Program-made: the position numbers and the translations under genes
DNA from: Lachnospiraceae bacterium
Lineage (GTDB): Bacteria; Bacillota; Clostridia; Lachnospirales; Lachnospiraceae
DNA length: 64,000 nucleotides
Assembly (NCBI GenBank): GCA_017625815.1
Contig: JAGAKD010000002.1
Location: forward strand, 62,001 to 126,000
Direction: 5' to 3'
Part shown: positions 32,822-40,431 of the stretch, piece by piece
How the letters are laid out: each line of letters begins with the position of its first letter
Position numbering within the stretch: the first letter of the stretch is position 1
Notes under the pieces: model-generated
The model's input: only the letters and a program-made list of their open reading frames with translations
What the model was told of the DNA's origin: nothing
The model's database searches: none

Positions 32822-33494
32822 TATCTACATACCTCCAAATAAAGCCACCTGTTTGAGGCAGCTTGCCTGTACAACATTTACTAATATTTTGGTGTTTAAT
32901 TCCTGTCAATCTTTCTGCTTCAGAACAGGAGTTAAATTCTGCTACAAACTTCCCATCTTTTGTATATTGTAATACGCGTTTAGGCTGTCCTTTACTTAAT
33001 CCAATAGATTTTATTTGATAGTTGTCATAATCTTCTACGTGACACCAATAAAATCCATTAGCCGAGTTTACGATGCCTAAACAGCAATGACTAATATTAG
33101 CTTGGCTAATACCAGTAATTCTTTCTGCTTGTCTGGTAGATTCATATATGGCCAATATATTTTTATTAGCGTCTAATTGATAAATAGCTTTTTGAAAGTG
33201 TTGGGGTATACTACCACCCAAGCTCGTATTATAACCATAGTTAATGCTATCAAACTTAGCGATGTAATACTGCTCTCGTAAATTTGCATGTTCTGCGGAA
33301 ATACAATATTCTAAAATTTCATGATTAAAAGCTTCCCAACCATACTTACTAATTGCACGGTAAAACTTGGGCTGATTGACATAACCATTACCCTTTTGCC
33401 AACGTTTTTCAGTATCTTTAACTTGCACTGTTTGACCAATATAACACTTATTATTTTTGGTATTAGTGTGTTTATAAATTAAATGAGTAAACAT
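32796..33494 (-). CDS. GIY-YIG homing endonuclease with NUMOD1-type repeats
   Basis: A 232-residue free-standing homing endonuclease. The catalytic domain shows HLIYKHTN...KCYIGQTV (the GIY-YIG signature in variant form), then KFYRAISKYGWEAFNHEIL and EQYYIAKFDS with the Glu. Two DNA-binding repeats follow (each AERxTGIxxxNISxCCxG, about residues 130-155 and 200-225). It lies next to the thymidylate synthase-like gene, a classic homing target in phages. I prefer the second of two adjacent ATG codons (33494, 6 bases after GAGGTG). It has its own TGCTAAATTA motif and overlaps the ribbon-helix-helix gene. Confidence 0.9.
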   Translation of the reverse strand: MFTHLIYKHTNTKNNKCYIGQTVQVKDTEKRWQKGNGYVNQPKFYRAISKYGWEAFNHEILEYCISAEHANLREQYYIAKFDSINYGYNTSLGGSIPQHFQKAIYQLDANKNILAIYESTRQAERITGISQANISHCCLGIVNSANGFYWCHVEDYDNYQIKSIGLSKGQPKRVLQYTKDGKFVAEFNSCSEAERLTGIKHQNISKCCTGKLPQTGGFIWRYVDNEKRTSAS

Positions 33495-33513
33495 CATAAT
33501 CACCTCGCTCATT

Positions 33514-33523
33514 TAATTTAGCA
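33514..33523 (-). promoter_or_regulatory. TGCTAAATTA motif for the homing endonuclease
   Basis: Exact motif about 20 bases before the start; the only copy within the nucleotide-metabolism block. Confidence 0.6.
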
Positions 33524-33550
33524 TATTTTTACGTAAAATTTATACAAAAA

Positions 33551-34396
33551 CTACTCAGCAACTTGAAACTTAGTTGTAAGCTTTGTTGACTGATAATCTA
33601 CAAGCTCAAAGTCATCTTCGGTAAAATCATAGAAATTTTTTACTTCAGGATTGATTTTAAGTACTGGAGCTGGATATTCTGGATTGTTAAGAATTTCTTG
33701 AGCAAGTTCCATATGTCTGTCATAAATATGAAGGTTATTTACAATATGTACAAGAGTTCCTACTTGATAACCACAAACTTGTGCAAGCATATGAGTAAGA
33801 ACTGCATACTGAATAGTGTCCCATCCACCAGAAGCAGCTGCGGCAAGAAGGTCACCAGATCTCTGAATTACTGTACAATTAAGCTTTCCATCACTTACAT
33901 CCCAAAGAGTCTCATAAACACAAGGTGGAAGGTTCATTTCACTCAAATCTTGAGGACACCACATAGTTGTAATCATTCTACGGTCCATAGGTCTATTCTT
34001 TAGAAGGAAAATTAGATTGTCTACTTGGTCAAGTACTCCATAACCATAATCAGCTTTCTTACCGAGCTGATAGCCATAAGTCTTACCAATAGTTCCATTA
34101 GGTCCTTCCCAAGCTCTCCAAATTGCAGCTGACTTACCAAGTTCGTCTACAACATTAGATTTCTTTTGCCACATCCAAAGAAGCTCTCTTACAACTCCCT
34201 TAAATGCTTGTGTTCTAAGTGTCAAAATAGGAAACTCTTTCGAAAGGTCATATCTACGAACAGCACAGTGAGTTTTAATAGTATGTGCTGGAGTTCCATC
34301 TGGCCACTTAGGTCTTACGGGATAATCTTTATCATTAAACCCGTTTGTTAATATTTCTTTTACTTCTTCTTTGTAATACTTATCTGCAATACTCAT
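33551..34396 (-). CDS. Thymidylate synthase-family enzyme with Asp in the pyrimidine-binding position
   Basis: A 281-residue protein of the ThyA family. It has the nucleophile in LPPC (Cys159), the phosphate-binding Arg pair DRR (139-140), QRSGDLL, and NLHIYDRHM with the ribose-binding Tyr. The position that is Asn in thymidylate synthases (Asn177 of E. coli) is Asp193 here (GGWDTIQYA). In T4 dCMP hydroxymethylase this residue is Asp, and the Asn-to-Asp mutation turns thymidylate synthase towards dCMP. The LPPCH His is also changed to Val. The enzyme may therefore methylate or hydroxymethylate dCMP (inference). Full length, ends at TAG, AAAGGAAA upstream. Confidence 0.9.
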   Translation of the reverse strand: MSIADKYYKEEVKEILTNGFNDKDYPVRPKWPDGTPAHTIKTHCAVRRYDLSKEFPILTLRTQAFKGVVRELLWMWQKKSNVVDELGKSAAIWRAWEGPNGTIGKTYGYQLGKKADYGYGVLDQVDNLIFLLKNRPMDRRMITTMWCPQDLSEMNLPPCVYETLWDVSDGKLNCTVIQRSGDLLAAAASGGWDTIQYAVLTHMLAQVCGYQVGTLVHIVNNLHIYDRHMELAQEILNNPEYPAPVLKINPEVKNFYDFTEDDFELVDYQSTKLTTKFQVAE

Positions 34397-34411
34397 TATG
34401 TAATTTCCTTT

Positions 34412-34528
34412 CTAAAATCCCCATTGCTTCTTACGATTTTTCTTCGACATAGATTCGCGTTTTTGCTTTGATTTTTTAGATACTTGTTGATTACGCTTTT
34501 TAGCATCATGTTGTAGTTTAGTCTGCAT
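34412..34528 (-). CDS. Tiny highly basic protein (38 residues)
   Basis: MQTKLQHDAKKRNQQVSKKS... ends KKNRKKQWGF; about 40 percent Lys/Arg. GGTGAG is 5 bases upstream, and it overlaps the end of the DUF5662-like gene by 11 bases, ending 16 bases before the ThyA-like start. The compact coupling supports translation. Nucleic-acid binding is plausible. Confidence 0.6.
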   Translation of the reverse strand: MQTKLQHDAKKRNQQVSKKSKQKRESMSKKNRKKQWGF

Positions 34529-35015
34529 TAGACTCACCTTTTAATGCGTTTTTAATCTTATCAAGAATTTCTTCGTAAAGTTTCTTAGTGTTCTTATGTA
34601 AAATCATGTTAGCTTTATGATCTTTATACCAATCAAAAATCTCATCAAGCTTACCAGTTTTGTGTGAAAAACTCCAGTGGTCACAAACCATTTCAATTAC
34701 ATATTCTTCTGGCATTTCAAGAGCCTGTGTACCATCATCGTCATTCACAAGTACCCAATGTTGCCAATGGTGTGGATTTACATGTATGTGATGAAGCCAA
34801 GCAAAATTAAAAGCTTCTTTTACTTTATCAGTTTTCTCACCATAAAAATAATTATCATAAGCTTTGTATTCTTCGTCACTCCACTTACTAACATCGTGAG
34901 TACTAATTACATCTACATACTTATCTTTGATAATCTTATGCGATACAAGCCAATCATAAGCTTTGCGAACATTGGAACAATGCTCAATAATATAATCTGA
35001 ATATTTTGAACTCAT
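34518..35015 (-). CDS. DUF5662-like phage protein
   Basis: A 165-residue protein matching the DUF5662 pattern as I recall it: STHDVSKWSDEEYKAYDNYF, AFNFAWLHHIHVNPHHWQHW, LEMPEEYVIEMVCDHWSFS and DEIFDWYKDHK. The clustered His and Asp suggest an HD-like metal site, here intact, in contrast to the degenerate protein at 12600. The ATG at 35015 has GAGGTG 5 bases upstream; the frame from 35024 starts within that site. Function unknown. Confidence 0.82.
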   Translation of the reverse strand: MSSKYSDYIIEHCSNVRKAYDWLVSHKIIKDKYVDVISTHDVSKWSDEEYKAYDNYFYGEKTDKVKEAFNFAWLHHIHVNPHHWQHWVLVNDDDGTQALEMPEEYVIEMVCDHWSFSHKTGKLDEIFDWYKDHKANMILHKNTKKLYEEILDKIKNALKGESNAD

Positions 35016-35034
35016 TACAGTCACCTCTTATTTT

Positions 35035-35045
35035 ATTATACAATA
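35035..35045 (-). promoter_or_regulatory. TATTGTATAAT promoter motif for the DUF5662-ThyA-like transcript
   Basis: Exact motif 20 bases before the ATG, overlapping the stop codon of the 35036 gene. Confidence 0.7.
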
Positions 35046-35332
35046 CTGGATTCGTTAAATTGATTCCAACGTTCCCAAATTTTCTTTTCTTCTTCCTCGT
35101 TCTCTGCCCAAACAACATCACCGTTTGGAAGAGTTATTGGATACACTTTAATTGAATTTGGTTCAATCAGGTCAAACCTACCTTCTGATGCTTTTGCGAA
35201 TGCTACATCAAAGCCAGTTTCTGTTTGATTAATTGAAATATTATAGCCTTCTTGTCTATTAACAAGCAAGTCAATAAATTCACTCAGTGCCCCACATTGA
35301 GCTTCTACTGTTGAAAATGATAGCTTATCCAT
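35036..35332 (-). CDS. Unknown 98-residue protein
   Basis: Mixed strand and helix with an acidic WAENEEEEKKIWERWNQF C-terminus. It overlaps the phosphatase stop by 8 bases, with GAAAGGAA before its start. Its final codons contain the next promoter motif. No family recognised. Confidence 0.7.
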   Translation of the reverse strand: MDKLSFSTVEAQCGALSEFIDLLVNRQEGYNISINQTETGFDVAFAKASEGRFDLIEPNSIKVYPITLPNGDVVWAENEEEEKKIWERWNQFNESSIV

Positions 35333-36212
35333 TTGTTAATTCCTTTCCAAATTTATCAAAACATTTATTATCTTTAATCACTAATACATTGGTATTTAAA
35401 GTACCCGCTGTACAACCATCAAGCCCTATTAAATTCTCACTAAAATAAAGTTGATTATTGTCTCTACCTTTGCCTGAAAAATAAGAATGAAAGTCTCTTG
35501 TATGCCAATGTCCACAAACTAAAACTTTACCCTTCTGTATTTCTGTTTCAAATAGACCAACTGCAAACTGTAAGTAAGGACAGCCCCAAGTGGCACGTTC
35601 CCAAGCTTGTTTACCAGCATTACGCCAGCGTGGCATTGGCTTTAAATTAGCCATATTTTTTGCATCCCAAATTTTATCATCGATATGTTTTACTGGAATA
35701 AAACTGTGAACAAAAATATATTTATCGAGTTCTAAATAATCTATCCATTCATCAGATTTAAGCCAAGCAATTACTTCAGATTCTTTAGCCTTCTTTTTTG
35801 CTATTGGCCAATACTTATTAAACTCTTCTGGATAACGTGTACCCCAGTATCTGTCAATAATAAAATACTCTGGAATAATTGTTAGATCTTCTGTTAAATG
35901 ACAAAGAGTATTTAATGTGCCATTAGAATAATCTGTCCAGTGAGGTAAAGCTCCATCAATTAAATCGAGTAAAAGCGACTCATGGTTACCTCTGATAAGT
36001 ATTCTTCTGTCTTTTGGAAGACTTCTTAAAAAGTTATAAACTTTTAAAGTGTCTGGTCCTCTGTCAAAGATATCACCACAAACAATTAAAATATGGTCTG
36101 GATTTGTTTCATCAAAACCTGCCTCTTTTAAAGCTGAACGCATTGGCCAGTAATAAGAGTGAATATCACTAATTGCAAAATATGCCTTATCTGGATTCAG
36201 TTTTTGTTTCAT
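35325..36212 (-). CDS. PPP-type metallophosphatase (lambda phosphatase-like)
   Basis: A 295-residue protein with the PPP/calcineurin-like motif series: AISDIHSYYW, VCGDIFDRGPD, IRGNHESLLLD, FVHSFIP and VCGHWHTRD. These are the ligands for two metals and the catalytic His. It is close in layout to lambda phosphatase and PrpE-type serine/threonine and diadenosine tetraphosphate phosphatases. Target unknown. AGGAG before the ATG, which lies inside the last codons of the kinase gene. Confidence 0.88.
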   Translation of the reverse strand: MKQKLNPDKAYFAISDIHSYYWPMRSALKEAGFDETNPDHILIVCGDIFDRGPDTLKVYNFLRSLPKDRRILIRGNHESLLLDLIDGALPHWTDYSNGTLNTLCHLTEDLTIIPEYFIIDRYWGTRYPEEFNKYWPIAKKKAKESEVIAWLKSDEWIDYLELDKYIFVHSFIPVKHIDDKIWDAKNMANLKPMPRWRNAGKQAWERATWGCPYLQFAVGLFETEIQKGKVLVCGHWHTRDFHSYFSGKGRDNNQLYFSENLIGLDGCTAGTLNTNVLVIKDNKCFDKFGKELTNG

Positions 36213-36732
36213 TAAGCTCTCCTACAAATTTATAAAGCTTATCAGCAAGCTCTTCAATAGTTCCGTCATTGTAGATAACTGTATCAAACTTATAGCCATC
36301 AAGAGATGTTTCAGAAGCATGTTGCTTCTGTTCTGGTGTAAGACCATTATCAAAGTTTGGGCGCTCAATTCTTAAAATTGTAGTATCAAAGTTAGCTTTC
36401 ATATTTTCAATTTCTACTGGAAAACGACAGTCTGGAATAAGAACAATATCCCACTCACCTTCAAAGAAATTAAGAATATCTACAATAAAGTTAACCCAAA
36501 AATCTCTTTGTTTTGCTCCAATAACATTTGTTCCAACTTTCTGAAGAAGTGTTCGGCCAAACTCATCTTTTGTACCGTCCCAGTTAAAGAAAGTCTTACA
36601 AATATATTTTAGAAGGTCTGCATAATGAGTAATTAAAACTCTCTTACCCTGAGACTCATAAATATTTTTTAGAATTTCTGCTGACGCATCTTTGCCATGT
36701 CTTGCTTTTGCACTAATACAAATAACTTTCAT
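36187..36732 (-). CDS. Deoxynucleoside monophosphate kinase (T4 gp1-like)
   Basis: A 181-residue P-loop kinase: ISAKARHGKDASAEIL (a Walker A variant with GKD, as in T4 gp1 and related dNMP kinases), a DKxxR-like segment IVLIPDCRFPVEIE, IERPNF, and HASETSLDGYKFD with the lid/NTP region. It phosphorylates dNMPs, often including modified ones in phages, which is relevant to the ThyA-like enzyme. The ATG at 36732 has GGAGGT 6 bases upstream; a TTG frame from 36744 is less likely. Confidence 0.88.
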   Translation of the reverse strand: MKVICISAKARHGKDASAEILKNIYESQGKRVLITHYADLLKYICKTFFNWDGTKDEFGRTLLQKVGTNVIGAKQRDFWVNFIVDILNFFEGEWDIVLIPDCRFPVEIENMKANFDTTILRIERPNFDNGLTPEQKQHASETSLDGYKFDTVIYNDGTIEELADKLYKFVGELNETKTESR

Positions 36733-36761
36733 AATTACCTCCAAGGATTTTTATACACTTT

Positions 36762-36772
36762 ATTATACAATA
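36762..36772 (-). promoter_or_regulatory. TATTGTATAAT promoter motif for the kinase-phosphatase transcript
   Basis: Exact motif 30 bases before the ATG, joined to the topoisomerase terminator. Confidence 0.75.
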
Positions 36773-36800
36773 AAAAGCAGGCTATTTTAAACCTGCTTTT
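36773..36800 (-). terminator. Terminator after the gyrA-like gene
   Basis: A 9-base perfect stem (AAAAGCAGG at 36773-36781 with 36792-36800), then TTTTTATTG on the minus strand. Confidence 0.88.
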
Positions 36801-36803
36801 AAA

Positions 36804-38219
36804 TTATTTCTTTTTCTTTGTACTTGTAGTTAATTCACTGACAAAGACTGTTTCATTAGCTGCAATTTCTTTAAGTACTTTTGGCTTAAGAGCTTTATAC
36901 TTTTTAGCTAACATTTCAAAGATATCTGATTTATCTGCTTTTAGAGAAGCAATAAGATTTTCCAAGTCTATAATTTCTTGCGCATGTGCTTTTGTTAAAT
37001 AGGACATTGGTTTTCTTAAAACTTCTTTAGCTATCTCCATTGTACAAGCTTTAAACTGAGTAGAAAGATAATTTAAAGCCTCTTCGTAAGATAAGTCGAA
37101 AATATCTTTCCAATTATTGGTTGCTTTTAGCTGCTCAATAATTTTAAGAACAAGAAGCTTTTCTTCATTGTCTGCAATCTGATGAGCAAGGCGGTTGTTA
37201 TGTGTATTAATTAAATAATGAAGGTTTGCTTTAACAACTGAATCAAAACTACAAGGAACATAGATAGAATTTTCATCAAAAAATGCAAGGTTATATGTTT
37301 CTGAAACTTGGAGCTTTTTATAAAGTCTTTCATAAAGCTCTTTCATATCACATTGCTTTTTATATACCTTTTCAATTACAATTCTGGTTGTGTAAGTAGA
37401 TTCATCTCTGAAGTCTACTTTATCTAAAAGTATTTCTTTTTCTACAAGTTTTCTTACACTATCAGCATCCTTAGTAGAAGGCAAAGCAGTAATAACAATA
37501 GTACCATCTTTATCTATTTCCATTTTAGGAGCAATTTTAATACTACCCTTTCCGGCTTTAAGCGCTGCTTCCCATTCATCTCTTGTTGACAAAACTTGAA
37601 CTCCAATATTAGGAGAAGGAAGGCGTTTTGGGACGTATGAGAGGTCTTTATGCTTGAGAATATCTAGGTAGTAATCAAATATACCACCAACATCTAAACA
37701 AGGAATATTGAGCCTTGAAAGGCCTGATGGAATACCTGTAAGACCATTTATAAAGCAAAGAGGAATAAGAGCAGGTAGAGCTTCTGGCTCTGGTTTATCA
37801 ATTTCACCCGGAACCATTTTACAGTACTCAATACCATCACAGAAAAGCTCTATTGCAAGGTCTGAAAGCATTCCACCAATATATCTATCAGCAGAAGCTT
37901 CAATACCTTTAGAGCTATCACCAAAATTTCCTTGAGTTTTGAGGAGTTTAAATACTTTACCATTTTCACCCATTTGAACAATAACACCTGAAATTGATGT
38001 TGGGTGTGGGTGGTAAGGAAGTGCACTTGCTGCTAACTCGGCAACTTTTACAATCTTTCTTGGAGAGCTTTTATACATTCCATAGATAGCTCTTTTATAA
38101 GCTGATTTACAACCGTCAAAGATTGAAGGATAGGCACGTCCTTGTGACACATATAAACTATATTCTTTATAATTATCTTGTGCTAAACTTAGGGCATCTT
38201 TTATATCTATCGTTTTCAT
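36804..38219 (-). CDS. Type II topoisomerase subunit A (GyrA/ParC-like, T4 gp52 type)
   Basis: A 471-residue subunit with the winged-helix and tower core only. It has SIFDGCKSAYKRAIYGMY (helix of the DNA gate), QGNFGDSS, the active-site ADRYIGG (Arg112-Tyr113, the DNA-cleaving tyrosine), and a coiled-coil near LRKPMSYL. The C-terminal pinwheel of gyrase is absent, so it should relax or decatenate rather than introduce supercoils. AAGGAG before the ATG. Pair with the B subunit encoded upstream. Confidence 0.93.
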   Translation of the reverse strand: MKTIDIKDALSLAQDNYKEYSLYVSQGRAYPSIFDGCKSAYKRAIYGMYKSSPRKIVKVAELAASALPYHPHPTSISGVIVQMGENGKVFKLLKTQGNFGDSSKGIEASADRYIGGMLSDLAIELFCDGIEYCKMVPGEIDKPEPEALPALIPLCFINGLTGIPSGLSRLNIPCLDVGGIFDYYLDILKHKDLSYVPKRLPSPNIGVQVLSTRDEWEAALKAGKGSIKIAPKMEIDKDGTIVITALPSTKDADSVRKLVEKEILLDKVDFRDESTYTTRIVIEKVYKKQCDMKELYERLYKKLQVSETYNLAFFDENSIYVPCSFDSVVKANLHYLINTHNNRLAHQIADNEEKLLVLKIIEQLKATNNWKDIFDLSYEEALNYLSTQFKACTMEIAKEVLRKPMSYLTKAHAQEIIDLENLIASLKADKSDIFEMLAKKYKALKPKVLKEIAANETVFVSELTTSTKKKK

Positions 38220-38229
38220 TTATGTCTCC

Positions 38230-40329
38230 TTAAAATAAATCCCAAATTGCTTCTGGTTTCTTTTCTTCTGGCTGCTTTTTAGCTGATGATTTTACTGATT
38301 TTTTAGTCTCTGTTACTGAAACCACAGCTTTAGCAGTCTCAGTCTTTTTAAAAGATTCTACACGATATTTATCCTCTGCATTATTAACTGTGTTGATTTT
38401 AAGTTTAATATCATCAATTTTAACTTCCATTTCAAAGGTATTAGGTATTACTGTAGTAATTTCTGGCAAGATAGGAGCATTTTTAATTACGCCCAAAGTT
38501 TTAAGCAGATCACCTTTACCATCAGAAGTTCCAAGAATTTTATTAAATTCTTCAATATCACTTGGATATTCAATTTGAATTAAATTACGTGTATTTTTAT
38601 CTACTAAGAAGTAATAAAGCTGGTCATTATTCATTTCGCCAAGACCTTTAAATCTGTGAACATCTTTGGCACTGGCTGGAATTTCTTCAACTTTATTACA
38701 CCAGCCATAAGTCTTAGCAGAATCACCCCAACAATAAAGAGGTGGGACTGATATATAAACTCTTCCTTGCTTTATCATATCTGGAAATAGATTTACGAAT
38801 AAGGCAATAAGAAGGCAGTTAATTTGCTTACCATCTGGATCAGCATCAGCAGAAAGAATAATCTTATCATAACGAGATTTTGAAGCATCACAAGCAGTAC
38901 CAATACCACAACCAATACTATTTGCAATATCACAAATTTCTTTATTTTGAATTACTTCTTTAATATTCTTATATGTAGTATTTAATATCTTACCGCGGAT
39001 TGGAAGAACTGCTTGTGTTTCTTTATCACGAACATAAAGATAAGGACCTAAAGCTGAATTTCCTTCAACAATAAATAGTTCTGTTCCTGAGCGCTTTTTT
39101 GAAGTACATTCTACGAGCTTTGATACAACTGAACGTCTACGAATATTATCAGAGGTATCTTCATTTATTTTAATTAAGCTACTGATTTCTTTTCTTGAAA
39201 GCAGGGCATTTTGAGCTATACGGAACTCCTCAAAGCGTTTTATGAGCTGTTGTGCTACTGTGATATTATCTGTCAAGTACTTAGTAAAAGCCTTGGAAAA
39301 CGCAGCCATAAGAGTCTCAAAATAAGCCTTATTAACTACAAGTTTTTCTTTTGTTTGTGAGGAGAACTCTGTGTGTGAAATAAACACAGCACAAATACCG
39401 CGTAAACCTACGAGATAGTCAGAAGGTTTTAATTCAACAGCGGGCTTAAGATTTTTATATTTTGCAATAAGATTTTCCCAAACTGAAATAATAGTCTTAG
39501 AAAGAGCTTGTACGTGTGTACCACCGAGATAGTTATAAAGAAGGTTTGTATAACCAAAATATCTATCTTTTGTATCTGATGTATATCTCATTGCAACTTT
39601 CATAGACTCACCTGCTTCATTCTTTACAAGAATTTCTGGAATATCTACATAAGAAACAACTTTTGAATCTTCTTCTGTAATCAAGTCAAAAATTGTACAA
39701 TCTGTCTTTTGTTCCTCGCCATCAAGAATAAATCTTGCTCTAAAACCAAGAGCTGAGGCAATCTTACATCTATGTAAAATAAACTCATGTGGAATTTTAA
39801 CAGAATGAAAGTATTTCTTATTTGGAATAAAAGAAGCTGAAGTACCAGAATGCTCTGATGTCTTACCTCTCTTGAGTTCAACAGTAGCTGAGCCATGTGC
39901 GATAGCCTCTACATACTTTCCAGAGCGTCTTGTTATAATTTTAAACTCTTGAGAAAGTGCATTAGTAACAGTCATACCAACACCATTAAGACCGGCTGAA
40001 TAATTGTAAGAATTATTATCAAATTTACCACCTGAATTAGCTACAGTCATAAGAACTTCTACAACTTCTTTTTCTTCACCATTTTCAAGCTTCTTTTTAC
40101 CATGTGGAATACCACGTCCAAAATCGTGAACTGTATATCGATTTTCTTTTGTATTAACATCTACAACAAGTTCTGTAGAATGACCTGCTGAAACTTCATC
40201 CATTGCATTATCAAACATTTCTGAAAATAATGAACGAGGGTCATTGGCTTCACCAATATACATTCCAGAACGAAGCTGAATATGTTCAATGTCATTTAAA
40301 ACTTTAATATTTTCGGCTGAATAACTCAA
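38230..40329 (-). CDS. Type II topoisomerase subunit B (GyrB/ParE-like)
   Basis: A 699-residue ATPase subunit: GHKL fold with DNAMDEVSAGH (about 40-50), DFGRGIPHG and GLNGVGMTVTNALS, then a transducer domain and a TOPRIM domain with FIVEGNSALGP and ILSADADPDGKQIN (metal-binding DxDxD). The C-terminus has a low-complexity Lys/Ser/Thr tail (about 650-690) ending EAIWDLF. It starts at a TTG with AGGAGGT at ideal spacing. A promoter motif and terminator lie upstream, so it opens the topoisomerase operon. Confidence 0.94.
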   Translation of the reverse strand: MSYSAENIKVLNDIEHIQLRSGMYIGEANDPRSLFSEMFDNAMDEVSAGHSTELVVDVNTKENRYTVHDFGRGIPHGKKKLENGEEKEVVEVLMTVANSGGKFDNNSYNYSAGLNGVGMTVTNALSQEFKIITRRSGKYVEAIAHGSATVELKRGKTSEHSGTSASFIPNKKYFHSVKIPHEFILHRCKIASALGFRARFILDGEEQKTDCTIFDLITEEDSKVVSYVDIPEILVKNEAGESMKVAMRYTSDTKDRYFGYTNLLYNYLGGTHVQALSKTIISVWENLIAKYKNLKPAVELKPSDYLVGLRGICAVFISHTEFSSQTKEKLVVNKAYFETLMAAFSKAFTKYLTDNITVAQQLIKRFEEFRIAQNALLSRKEISSLIKINEDTSDNIRRRSVVSKLVECTSKKRSGTELFIVEGNSALGPYLYVRDKETQAVLPIRGKILNTTYKNIKEVIQNKEICDIANSIGCGIGTACDASKSRYDKIILSADADPDGKQINCLLIALFVNLFPDMIKQGRVYISVPPLYCWGDSAKTYGWCNKVEEIPASAKDVHRFKGLGEMNNDQLYYFLVDKNTRNLIQIEYPSDIEEFNKILGTSDGKGDLLKTLGVIKNAPILPEITTVIPNTFEMEVKIDDIKLKINTVNNAEDKYRVESFKKTETAKAVVSVTETKKSVKSSAKKQPEEKKPEAIWDLF

Positions 40330-40362
40330 TTAAATCTACCTCCTGCAGAAAACAACTATTAT

Positions 40363-40373
40363 ATAATACAATA
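40363..40373 (-). promoter_or_regulatory. TATTGTATTAT promoter motif for the type II topoisomerase genes
   Basis: One-base variant, 34 bases before the TTG start; it separates the tail region from the replication region. Confidence 0.68.
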
Positions 40374-40407
40374 AAAAATCAGGCAATTTTGAGGTTGCCT
40401 GATTTTT
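40374..40407 (-). terminator. Strong terminator at the end of the tail-adhesin operon
   Basis: A 13-base perfect stem (40374-40386 with 40395-40407, core TCAGGCAA), then a TTTTTATTG tract shared with the promoter. Confidence 0.92.
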
Positions 40408-40431
40408 TATTGTATTTAAATACTGTTTAAA

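Noticed and set aside
33551..34528. Stop-codon recoding (TAG as an amino acid), common in gut phages
   Set aside because: The full-length ThyA-like gene and the small 34412 gene end at TAG in a sensible place, and no family is truncated by TAG elsewhere.
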